A DNA stretch of 22,623 bases from Vulcanimicrobiia bacterium. Lineage in GTDB: Bacteria > Eremiobacterota > Eremiobacteria > Baltobacterales > Baltobacteraceae. The notes beneath the pieces are model-generated. The model worked only from the letters and a program-made list of their open reading frames with translations. It made no database searches and was not told where the DNA came from. Position numbers and translations under genes: made by a program. How positions within the stretch are numbered: position 1 is the stretch's first letter; each line of letters begins with the position of its first letter. The DNA is taken from positions 1 through 22,623 of the forward strand of contig JAMXLG010000219.1 in NCBI GenBank assembly GCA_024281135.1, in the 5' to 3' direction. Positions 14,841 to 22,623 of this stretch are shown piece after piece.

Positions 14841-15200
14841 ATGATTCTTACCACTGTCGCAATCATCGCACAAGTATCGGGCGCGGCCACGCTGACAACG
14901 CCATTGGAAGATGCGAAGGCCTGGTTTGCTGCGCTGCAGCAGGGAAGGCTTGCAAATCCCGGCGAGCTCAATGCCGAGATGTCGCAGGCGATGACGCCAG
15001 AGGCGCTCGCTAACACAGCCTCGCTCTTGAAAGATACGGGCACGCCGAAGTCGTTCGAGCAGGTACAAACGAGCGCGGTGCAAAGCGTCACCATCTACGT
15101 GTTCAAGATTACTTTTGCAAGCGCGCCTGCGCTGAATTTTATCTACACGCTCGATGAAAGCGGAAAGATTGCCGGATTGCGTTTTATTCCGGCTGAGTAG
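14841..15200 (+). CDS. Small exported protein of unknown function
   Basis: This 119-residue protein has a short hydrophobic N-terminus (MILTTVAIIAQVSGAATL) likely to be a signal peptide. The mature part (PLEDAKAWFAALQQGRLANPGELNAEMSQAMTPEALANTASLLKDTGTPKSFEQVQ, then strands VTIYVFKITFASAPALNFIYTLDESGKIAGLRFIPA) has the helix-helix-strand pattern of small cystatin/SnoaL-like (DUF3887-like) domains, often found fused to secreted hydrolases. That fold call is tentative. AGAAGG lies 6-7 nt before the ATG, a good ribosome site. It ends 3 bp before the GH38 gene, so the two are probably co-transcribed, and it starts 30 bp after uvrB. Confidence 0.65.
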   Translation: MILTTVAIIAQVSGAATLTTPLEDAKAWFAALQQGRLANPGELNAEMSQAMTPEALANTASLLKDTGTPKSFEQVQTSAVQSVTIYVFKITFASAPALNFIYTLDESGKIAGLRFIPAE

Positions 15201-15203
15201 CCG

Positions 15204-17654
15204 ATGCATCTGACGCTCGTCGAGCGGCACCGCACGGACGCGCTCGTTACCCTTGAAGCGACGCTCTCACCTTCCTCGCAACCGCAACGCCTGCGTTATC
15301 GTACGGCGACCGGTGCGCTGCTTCGTGTCGATGGCAACGTTGCCGGCGCATTCGACCGCGAGCATCATGAAGTAGACGTAGCGCCGTCCGATCGACCGTG
15401 CGTGCTCACCCTCGAAGTCGAGCGTCGCGCGCTGCCCACGAATCGTCTTCCGTCGGGTGACGGAATCTTTTGGCGTCTGATGCTTGCAAAAGCCGAGCAA
15501 GGTCCGGAAAAGACCATCGAGGTTACGGATGTGAGCGCCGACGGGTATTCCGCTTCCCGCGGCGAGTTGATTCTTTGGGGACATTCGCACCTCGACGTTG
15601 CGTGGCTGTGGAATTACAGCGAAACGCGCCGTAAGGCGATGCGTACCTTCGCAAATGCGCTCGCGATTGCCGAGCGCGATCCGTCGTTCGTGTTCATGCA
15701 GAGCCAGCCGCAACTCTACGCGTTCGTCGAAGAAGAGGATCCGCGGTTCTTTGGGCGCGTCACGGAAGCTGTCGCGAAAGGGCGTTTCGATCCGCAGCCG
15801 GCCGCCATGTGGGTCGAACCGGATTGTAACGCGACATCCGGCGAGTCGCTGCTTCGTCAGATGCTACACGCGCACGCGTACTGCGTTGACCGCTTCGGTA
15901 TCGAACCCTCGATCGCGTGGCTTCCCGATACATTCGGCTTTCCGAATACGTTGCCGACATTGCTCGGCCACGCACGTGTTCCTTATTTCGGAACGACGAA
16001 GCTGCAGTGGAATGATACGACGCGATTTCCATACCCGCAGTTCGTTTGGCGCGGGCCGGACGGCGCTACGATCGTTAGCGCGTTGCTCGCCGCCTACGAA
16101 GGCAGTGCAGATCCGGGTCGCGTCGAGACCGCGCGCGAACGTCGCGAGCCGCTCGTTATTGGATATGGCGATGGCGGCGGGGGACCCACGACCGATCAAG
16201 TGCGCGTCGCAGACGTTGTCGGAACGTGGCGGCCGCCGCTCGAGTGGTTCAAGGAGTTGGAACGCGATTCGGCGCGACTGCCGGTCCATACTGATGAACT
16301 CTATCTCGAGTACCATCGCGGCACCTATACGACGCATCACGATATCAAGGCGCTCAACGCGCAACTTGAACGAACGCTCGCCGACGTGGAAGAACGTGTT
16401 GCATGGTGCATTGCCGTCAGAGCGCCCCGCGATGCGGTGCACCGCTTGCGAAGCCAACTCGATGATGTATGGCGTATCGTGCTGCGCAACCAGTTCCACG
16501 ACGTGTTGCCCGGTACGTCGGTCCGCAGCGCGTACGACGAAGCGCTCGAAGAGTATTCTCAAGCGCTGGAAGCCGTCACGTTTGTGCGCAAATCGACGGA
16601 GGCGATGCTTCCGCGCGGTCCTCGCCTCGAGGCGTCATCGGCGCGCGTCGAACCGGTGATTGACGGCGATGAAATCGTATTCGACAACGGCATCGTTCTT
16701 GCGAGATTTTCGCAGAAAGGCGAACTGCTGCACCTGAGCGTGATGGGCGGGCGTAACGTCGTCGCACAAGCGAATTTGCTTGCAGCCTATCGCGACCGTC
16801 CCAAGAAATGGGAAGCGTGGAATCTCGATGCGGGATACGAGCGCAATCGTTTGAACGTGAAACCGGCTGGATTCGATACTGCCGACGGCGCGCTCAACGT
16901 GAGATTCGACGTCGCGGGATCGCCGCTCACGATGCAAGTGTCGCTGCTACAGGATGAACCGTTCGTGCGCGTCGACGCCGCGATCGATTGGCGCGCGGAT
17001 CGCACGATTCTGCGCCTCGAAAATTGGCTCACTGCCGGCGACGGTCGCGTGCGCTTCGGCTCGCCCCACGGAACGATCGATCGCGCGATGGAGAACGATA
17101 CACCAGCGGGACGCGCTCGTTTCGAAGTCCCCGGACAGCGTTTTGCGTCGGTCTCCGATGGAGGCGCCGGTTTTGCATTGTTCTCGCTTGATACGTACGG
17201 CTGGAGCGCGCGGCGTCTCCCCGAGGGTGGGATGCAACTCGGCCATTCGCTTCTGCGTTCGCCGCGATGGCCCGATCCGAAAGCGGATCGCGGCGAAATG
17301 CGGCTCTCGTGGGCGTTCGCCCCGCATAGCGGCGCAACGACGGGTGCGCTCGAACGCGCGTGGGAGTATTTTGCGATGCCGCCACGCGTACGGCTCTTCA
17401 CCACGAACGACGACGCCGTGCTCATCACCGCAGTAAAGCCCGCGCAAAGCGGCGACGATGTGATCGTGCGCATCCGCGAATGCGACGGCGCCGCGCGCAC
17501 CGTGCGAATCCGGTGCGGCGCGCGGATGCGCTCGGTGCAGAGCGTCGATGGCCTCGAACGCCCGCTCGACTTGCCCGTCACGGTCGAAGGTGAAGAGTTG
17601 GTAGCGACAATCGACCGGTACAGCTTGCGCAGCTTCCGGGTATCATTCGGTTGA
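15204..17654 (+). CDS. Alpha-mannosidase, glycoside hydrolase family 38
   Basis: The product has 816 residues. The GH38 catalytic domain spans roughly residues 115-385: the Zn-binding HSHLDVAWLW segment (His129 and Asp131), the MWVEPDCNATSGESLLRQ stretch, the nucleophile in AWLPDTFGFPNTLP (Asp about 242) and the HRGTYTTHHDIKALNAQLER motif with a further Zn-ligand region. The middle helical domain ends around WRIVLRNQFHDVLPGTS, a well conserved GH38 segment, and a beta-sandwich region completes the protein. It hydrolyses terminal alpha-mannosides, probably in the cytoplasm since no signal peptide is visible. Length is a little under many bacterial relatives of 850-1050 residues. It abuts the small exported protein gene and overlaps the HAD gene by one base (TGATG). 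Confidence 0.93.
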   Translation: MHLTLVERHRTDALVTLEATLSPSSQPQRLRYRTATGALLRVDGNVAGAFDREHHEVDVAPSDRPCVLTLEVERRALPTNRLPSGDGIFWRLMLAKAEQGPEKTIEVTDVSADGYSASRGELILWGHSHLDVAWLWNYSETRRKAMRTFANALAIAERDPSFVFMQSQPQLYAFVEEEDPRFFGRVTEAVAKGRFDPQPAAMWVEPDCNATSGESLLRQMLHAHAYCVDRFGIEPSIAWLPDTFGFPNTLPTLLGHARVPYFGTTKLQWNDTTRFPYPQFVWRGPDGATIVSALLAAYEGSADPGRVETARERREPLVIGYGDGGGGPTTDQVRVADVVGTWRPPLEWFKELERDSARLPVHTDELYLEYHRGTYTTHHDIKALNAQLERTLADVEERVAWCIAVRAPRDAVHRLRSQLDDVWRIVLRNQFHDVLPGTSVRSAYDEALEEYSQALEAVTFVRKSTEAMLPRGPRLEASSARVEPVIDGDEIVFDNGIVLARFSQKGELLHLSVMGGRNVVAQANLLAAYRDRPKKWEAWNLDAGYERNRLNVKPAGFDTADGALNVRFDVAGSPLTMQVSLLQDEPFVRVDAAIDWRADRTILRLENWLTAGDGRVRFGSPHGTIDRAMENDTPAGRARFEVPGQRFASVSDGGAGFALFSLDTYGWSARRLPEGGMQLGHSLLRSPRWPDPKADRGEMRLSWAFAPHSGATTGALERAWEYFAMPPRVRLFTTNDDAVLITAVKPAQSGDDVIVRIRECDGAARTVRIRCGARMRSVQSVDGLERPLDLPVTVEGEELVATIDRYSLRSFRVSFG

Positions 17655-18373
17655 TGAACCGGAAGATCGACGTCGTATTGTTCGACTTGGACGATACGCT
17701 GCATGACGACACGGCCGCCTTTCATACGGCCGCCGAAGCAGTCGCGCGCGAAGTTGCAGCCGAACACGGCGTTGATGCCATTGCGCTAAAGGCGGCATAT
17801 ATCGCGCAGGCCGAGGGCTTTTGGCATCGCCTTACCGACGATCAGCTAAAGACGCGGCTTTCCGGCGTTCGCGCGAGGCTATGGCGCGAGGCGCTCGCGA
17901 ACTTAGGAATCGATGACTCGGCAATCGCCAATCGCAGCGCGGAGCGCTACAACGAATATCGCAAAAAATGCTTCACGGTCTTTCCGGGAGCGATCGACGT
18001 ATTGCGCACGTTGCGAGACCGTGGAATGAAGCTTGGTATCCTGACCAACGGTTTCTCGGAAACGCATCGCGAGAAGATCGCGCTGCTGCAAATCGGCGAG
18101 TTGTTCGATGCGATCTTTATCGCCGATGAGGTTGGTATGCTCAAGCCTGACCCGCTGCTTTTCGCGCACGCGTGCACGCAACTCGGCTCGCCGCCGATGC
18201 GCGGAGCGATGGTCGGCGACCGCTACGACCGCGACATCCGCGGCGCCCTCGATGCGGGCATGTTCGCCGTATGGCTCAAGATTCGTGACGAATCGCTCCC
18301 GCAGGGTGCGCCTCCCCCGCATGCTATTTGCGAGTCCATTGTCGAAGTTCCGTCGGCGTTGGAGGAAGCATGA
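17654..18373 (+). CDS. HAD-superfamily phosphatase (subfamily IA)
   Basis: This 239-residue protein has all four HAD motifs: FDLDDTLHD (nucleophile Asp11 and acid/base Asp13), ILTNG, the Lys in GMLKPDP, and GDRYDRDIRGA. A helical C1 cap (about residues 18-100) lies between motifs I and II, as in YjjG-type nucleotidases, phosphoglycolate phosphatases and N-acylneuraminate 9-phosphatases. The substrate is not readable. The ATG at 17654 overlaps the GH38 stop by one base; a TTG one codon earlier is the alternative. Coupling to the mannosidase hints at a sugar-phosphate substrate, which is inference. The last four bases overlap the start of the next gene (ATGA). Confidence 0.88.
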   Translation: MNRKIDVVLFDLDDTLHDDTAAFHTAAEAVAREVAAEHGVDAIALKAAYIAQAEGFWHRLTDDQLKTRLSGVRARLWREALANLGIDDSAIANRSAERYNEYRKKCFTVFPGAIDVLRTLRDRGMKLGILTNGFSETHREKIALLQIGELFDAIFIADEVGMLKPDPLLFAHACTQLGSPPMRGAMVGDRYDRDIRGALDAGMFAVWLKIRDESLPQGAPPPHAICESIVEVPSALEEA

Positions 18374-19101
18374 CGCAGAGCGCACGCGATCTAGAGAGTA
18401 CGTTTGTTCACGCGTGGGAGCTGCTCGCGCGGAATTGGGTGCTTGTGCTTCCCGGTTTGGTGATAGCCGTGCTTTCCGCCGCGACGCAATTCGTCTTTGT
18501 CGTCGTGATCCTCGGCACGTATGTCATAACCGGTAACGGGTCCGAAGATGCTATCGTCGCGTCACGCGCGGGCGTTGCAATCGCAATCGTTATTATTACC
18601 ATTGCATTCGCGCTGGCACAGATGGCGTACGTGACCGGCATGGCGGGCGGCGCATGGCAACACGGACGAACGACGTTGCGCGACGGGTGGAAAGCACTTA
18701 CGCGCCGGTTCAGTCCGATCGTGCTTGCTGCTGCGCTCTTGTTTCTCATCGGACTTTGCGCCGCTGTACTCTCGACCGTGACATTTTTGGTTCCGCTCAT
18801 CGTTTATGCCGTGTTCTTCATCTATACGATGGCCTCGGTCATCATTGGTGGCCGTGGCCCGGTCGACGCGATCGCGGAATCCGCCCGCGTCGCAATGCGG
18901 AACTTTTGGCCGACCGTCGGCGTCGTGGTGCTGATCGCGGTCACTTCCGCGGTCGGCGCTTGGATCGGTGACCTGCTCGGGCACGTTTCGGCCTTCGCAG
19001 GCTGGCTCGTGGCGGGAGTCCTCCAGCAAGTCATCGTAGCGTACGCGTCCCTCGTCGTGGCCGGAGAGTACCTGAAGCTCACCAACCAATCGACGGCTTA
19101 A
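18370..19101 (+). CDS. Polytopic membrane protein, function unknown
   Basis: This 243-residue protein has about six hydrophobic segments and a short cytoplasmic N-terminus (MTQSARDLESTFVHAWELLARNW). The pattern resembles the glycerophosphodiester phosphodiesterase membrane-domain / YciC-like proteins (DUF975-type), in which internally duplicated membrane segments alternate with short amphipathic helices such as SEDAIVAS and AIAESARVAMRNFW. No catalytic motif is visible. The ATG at 18370 is preceded by a perfect GGAGG at 4 nt and overlaps the HAD stop (ATGA), so translation is coupled; an in-frame ATG at 18328 lies within the HAD gene and lacks such a site. A hairpin follows the stop codon. 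Confidence 0.75.
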   Translation: MTQSARDLESTFVHAWELLARNWVLVLPGLVIAVLSAATQFVFVVVILGTYVITGNGSEDAIVASRAGVAIAIVIITIAFALAQMAYVTGMAGGAWQHGRTTLRDGWKALTRRFSPIVLAAALLFLIGLCAAVLSTVTFLVPLIVYAVFFIYTMASVIIGGRGPVDAIAESARVAMRNFWPTVGVVVLIAVTSAVGAWIGDLLGHVSAFAGWLVAGVLQQVIVAYASLVVAGEYLKLTNQSTA

Positions 19102-19117
19102 GCCCTGCATCCCACCG

Positions 19118-19135
19118 CCCACTTTCGTGGGTTTA
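19118..19135 (+). terminator. Weak intrinsic terminator upstream of uvrA
   Basis: A CCCAC/GTGGG stem with a TTTC loop, extendable by one G-U pair, is followed by TTTAAG. It lies 16 bp after the membrane-protein stop and 12 bp before the uvrA ATG. The stem is short and the T-run has only three T, so read-through into uvrA is likely. Confidence 0.4.
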
Positions 19136-19146
19136 AGAATACTTGT

Positions 19147-22101
19147 ATGACAACCGGTCTCGACTCGATCGTCATTAAGGGTGCGCGCGAGCACAACTTA
19201 AAGAACATCGATCTTACGTTGCCTCGCAACCGTCTCATTGTCGTGACCGGGCTTTCCGGCTCGGGTAAATCGTCGCTTGCCTTCGACACGATCTACGCCG
19301 AAGGCCAGCGCCGGTACGTCGAGTCGCTCTCATCGTACGCGCGCCAATTCCTCGGACAGATGGAAAAGCCCGATGTTGATTACATCGAAGGGCTTTCACC
19401 AGCGATTTCGATCGATCAGAAGTCGACCTCGCGCAACCCGCGTTCGACGGTCGGCACCGTCACCGAAGTCTACGATTATTTACGTCTGCTCTACGCGCGG
19501 ATCGGCACGCCGCATTGTTACAACTGCGGCCGCGAGATCAGTTCGCAATCGAGCGAACAGATCGTCGACTCGATCATGGAATTGCCCGAAGGCACGCGAT
19601 TGCAGTTGCTCGCGCCACTCGTGCGCGGCCGCAAGGGCGAATATACGAAGCTGTTCGAAGAGATCGCGAAAGAGGGCTTCGCGCGCGTGCGCGTCGACGG
19701 CGAAACGAAAGAACTCCGCGAGAAAATCGTTCTCGATAAGAAACGCAAGCATACGATCGAGGTTATCGTCGATCGTCTGGTGATGAAACCGGACGTGCGC
19801 AAGCGTCTTACCGACTCGGTGGAAATGACGCTGCGTCTCTCGACGGGCATCGTGACGGTGCTCACCGATGATAAAGAGTTGACGTTCAGCGAAGCGTTTG
19901 CATGCGTGTATTGCGGTCTCTCGTTTGAAGAGCTTGCGCCGCGGCTCTTCTCGTTCAACTCGCCGTATGGTGCGTGTCCGGCATGCAGCGGTCTTGGTGA
20001 GAAGATCGAGATCGACCCGTGGAAAGTGATTCCCGACCGGACGAAGTCGATTGCCGACGGTGCGATCGTGCCGTGGAGCAAGAGTATCGGCAGCGGACGC
20101 TTTCCGTCGATGAATCCGTATTATCTGCAACAGCTCGAGCGCGTCCTCAAAAAGTATCGCGTGAAGATGACGACGCCTGTCGAGAATTTCTCCGACGAAG
20201 TGCTCGACGTCGTGCTATACGGTACCGAGCGCGAGCAAGACTTTGCGTTTACGTCGAAGGCCGGCAAGACGTGGGAATACCGTTCGTCGTTCGAAGGTGT
20301 CATCAACAATTTGCAACGGCGCTACAACGAAACCTCGAGTGATTACGTCAAGGAAGACATCGAAAAGTACATGTCGGCGTCGACGTGCCCTACGTGTAAA
20401 GGGGCGCGTCTCAAGCCGGAAGCATTGGCGGTAACCGTCGGTGACCTCAACATCGATCAGGTTACGCGGCTTTCGATCGAAAACGCCGAGAAGTTCTTCC
20501 GCGAGTTGCAGCTCAACGAGCGACAGGAGAAGATCGCGCATCAAATCGTCAAAGAAATTCGCGCGCGGCTCGGTTTCTTGACGAACGTCGGCCTCAATTA
20601 TCTCACCCTTGCGCGGTCCGCGACGACGCTCTCGGGTGGTGAGTCGCAACGCATCCGTCTTGCGACGCAGATCGGCAGCGCGCTCGTCGGCGTCTTGTAT
20701 ATTCTCGACGAACCGTCGATCGGGTTGCATCAACGCGACAACGATCGTTTGCTCGCGACGTTGAAAACGCTGCGCGATCTCGGCAACACGCTCGTCGTGA
20801 TCGAGCACGACGAAGATACGATGCGCACGGCCGATGTGCTCGTGGACATCGGACCCGGCGCGGGCGCCGAAGGCGGCGAAGTGTTGACCGTCGGAACGCT
20901 CGCAGCAGTCCTGCGCAATCCGATTTCTGAAACCGGCGCGTACTTGTCGGGACGAAAGTTCATTCCGATTCCCAAGCGCCGGCGCGAAGCGCGCGGCTGG
21001 CTCGAAGTGAAGAAGGCGACGGCGAACAACTTGCGTGGCGTCGACGTGAAGTTTCCGATCGGCATATTTACCGCAGTGACCGGCGTGAGCGGCAGCGGAA
21101 AGTCGACGCTCGTCAATCAGGTCCTCGTGCGCGCGCTCAACCAGCATTTGCACGGACAACCCGCGGGCGGAACCTACGGGACGGTCAAGGGCGCGGATCA
21201 GCTCGATAAGATGGTCGTGATCGATCAATCGCCGATCGGCCGTACGCCGCGCTCCAATCCGGCGACGTACACCGGCGCGTTCGATCAAATTCGCGAACTC
21301 TTCTCGCTCGTACCCGAGGCGAAAATGCGCGGCTATTCGCCGGGTCGTTTTTCATTCAACGTGAAAGGCGGCCGCTGCGAGTCCTGTCAAGGCGACGGCA
21401 TCATCAAAATCGAGATGCACTTCTTGCCGGACGTCTACGTCCCGTGTGAAGTCTGCAAAGGTAAACGCTACAATGCGCAGACGCTCGAAGTGAAGTACAA
21501 GGGCAAGACGATCGCCGACGTGCTCGAAATGCGCGTCGACGAAGCGTCGGAATTATTCGCCAACATTCCGCGCATTCACAACAAGCTGAAGACGATCTGC
21601 GAAGTCGGCTTGGGCTACATCAAGATGGGCCAGCCCGCGACGACCCTTTCGGGTGGTGAAGCGCAGCGTGTGAAACTTGCGACGGAACTCTCGCGCCGTT
21701 CGACGGGGCGCACGTTCTATGTGCTTGACGAACCGACGACGGGTCTGCACTTTGCCGACATTCACAAGCTGCTCGAAGTCTTGGAACGTCTGGTGCAAAC
21801 CGGAAACTCGGTATTGGTGATCGAGCACAATCTCGACGTCATCAAAACCGCTGATTATTTGATCGATCTCGGACCGGAAGGCGGCGATCGCGGCGGCACG
21901 GTTGTTGCGACCGGCACGCCCGAGGATGTTGCAAAAAATGCTGCCTCATATACCGGGCAGTATCTCGTCCCGGTTCTCGCCGACGAGCGCGCACACGGAC
22001 ATCGCGTCGTCGACGCCGCAGCACTCGAACGCCTCGAACGCGAGAACCTCGCCGCGCTAGACGACCTCGCGAAGGGTGACCGCGTCGCCGTCGAAGCGTA
22101 G
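19147..22101 (+). CDS. uvrA: UvrABC excinuclease subunit A
   Basis: UvrA is the ABC-type ATPase that finds bulky DNA lesions and loads UvrB. The 984 residues carry two nucleotide-binding modules: Walker A GLSGSGKS (residues 35-42) and GVSGSGKST in the second half, two LSGGE signatures, and Walker B segments [11 protein letters not shown] and [11 protein letters not shown]. The zinc modules are visible as CYNC, CVYC...CPAC, CPTC, and CESC...CEVC in the second half. A C-terminal extension of about 35 residues (from [19 protein letters not shown]) goes beyond the usual 940-950 residues and looks charged and helical. No clear Shine-Dalgarno precedes the ATG. No GAAC-N4-GTTC box is seen upstream, unlike uvrB. 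The VOC gene follows after 9 bp. Confidence 0.98.
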   Translation: MTTGLDSIVIKGAREHNLKNIDLTLPRNRLIVVTGLSGSGKSSLAFDTIYAEGQRRYVESLSSYARQFLGQMEKPDVDYIEGLSPAISIDQKSTSRNPRSTVGTVTEVYDYLRLLYARIGTPHCYNCGREISSQSSEQIVDSIMELPEGTRLQLLAPLVRGRKGEYTKLFEEIAKEGFARVRVDGETKELREKIVLDKKRKHTIEVIVDRLVMKPDVRKRLTDSVEMTLRLSTGIVTVLTDDKELTFSEAFACVYCGLSFEELAPRLFSFNSPYGACPACSGLGEKIEIDPWKVIPDRTKSIADGAIVPWSKSIGSGRFPSMNPYYLQQLERVLKKYRVKMTTPVENFSDEVLDVVLYGTEREQDFAFTSKAGKTWEYRSSFEGVINNLQRRYNETSSDYVKEDIEKYMSASTCPTCKGARLKPEALAVTVGDLNIDQVTRLSIENAEKFFRELQLNERQEKIAHQIVKEIRARLGFLTNVGLNYLTLARSATTLSGGESQRIRLATQIGSALVGVLYILDEPSIGLHQRDNDRLLATLKTLRDLGNTLVVIEHDEDTMRTADVLVDIGPGAGAEGGEVLTVGTLAAVLRNPISETGAYLSGRKFIPIPKRRREARGWLEVKKATANNLRGVDVKFPIGIFTAVTGVSGSGKSTLVNQVLVRALNQHLHGQPAGGTYGTVKGADQLDKMVVIDQSPIGRTPRSNPATYTGAFDQIRELFSLVPEAKMRGYSPGRFSFNVKGGRCESCQGDGIIKIEMHFLPDVYVPCEVCKGKRYNAQTLEVKYKGKTIADVLEMRVDEASELFANIPRIHNKLKTICEVGLGYIKMGQPATTLSGGEAQRVKLATELSRRSTGRTFYVLDEPTTGLHFADIHKLLEVLERLVQTGNSVLVIEHNLDVIKTADYLIDLGPEGGDRGGTVVATGTPEDVAKNAASYTGQYLVPVLADERAHGHRVVDAAALERLERENLAALDDLAKGDRVAVEA

Positions 22102-22110
22102 CGTTCGACG

Positions 22111-22623
<513 letters not shown>

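Noticed and set aside
20215..21288. Long minus-strand reading frame (357 codons) opposite uvrA
   Set aside because: It is an antisense shadow produced by codon bias; the sense strand encodes the essential UvrA motifs.

Overview
This window is a chromosomal segment of moderately high GC content from a bacterium that appears to have an outer membrane. It opens with the C-terminal half of a DUF5916-type surface protein and also encodes a small exported glycine-rich protein. The prs-rplY-pth cluster, the general gene style and the Gram-positive-type SOS box (GAAC-N4-GTTC) in front of uvrB would fit a diderm Terrabacteria lineage such as Candidatus Eremiobacterota (WPS-2). That placement is inference from sequence reading only; no database search was run.

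Layout. Positions 1-1456 (+) hold a partial DUF5916-like barrel, ending at a hairpin shared with a convergent gene pair: a glycine-rich exported protein and a group II PLP decarboxylase (1486-3390, -). Divergent from the decarboxylase are a membrane-anchored GGDEF protein and a multi-pass M48/Ste24-like protein whose HExxH motif reads RELGF (3453-5774, +). These converge, with 2 bp between stop codons, on a degenerate amino-acid-kinase-fold protein (5777-6460, -). A solo IS200/IS605-type tnpB (6513-7763, -) sits between that gene and the housekeeping cluster prs-rplY-pth (10144 down to 7863, -). Upstream lies an efflux operon on the minus strand: DHA2 MFS pump, a 110-residue unknown protein, and a TetR regulator (12624-10207).

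From 12762 to the right edge everything is on the plus strand: uvrB, a small exported protein, a GH38 alpha-mannosidase, a HAD hydrolase, a polytopic membrane protein, uvrA, a VOC-fold protein and the first 54 codons of ligA. Many of these genes abut or overlap (GH38/HAD, HAD/membrane protein, VOC/ligA), suggesting transcriptional and translational coupling. UvrA and UvrB are the damage-recognition core of nucleotide excision repair, and LigA seals the resulting patch, so this half is largely a DNA-repair neighbourhood interrupted by a sugar-hydrolase block.

Regulation and oddities. The 137-bp gap between the pump operon and uvrB carries two separable signals. One is a strong sigma70-like promoter for the pump (TTGACA, 17 bp, TATAGA) covered by CTTTAC/GTAAAG half-sites, probably the TetR operator. 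The other is a GAAC-N4-GTTC LexA-type box 19 bp before the uvrB start. The pth gene has no ATG, GTG, TTG or CTG at its proper start: an ATA stands 7 nt after a perfect GGAGG, directly behind the rplY stop codon. Two adjacent genes (M48-like and kinase-like) have lost hallmark catalytic residues while keeping intact reading frames. I found no tRNA, rRNA or CRISPR array, and no stretch longer than 300 bp without a gene.
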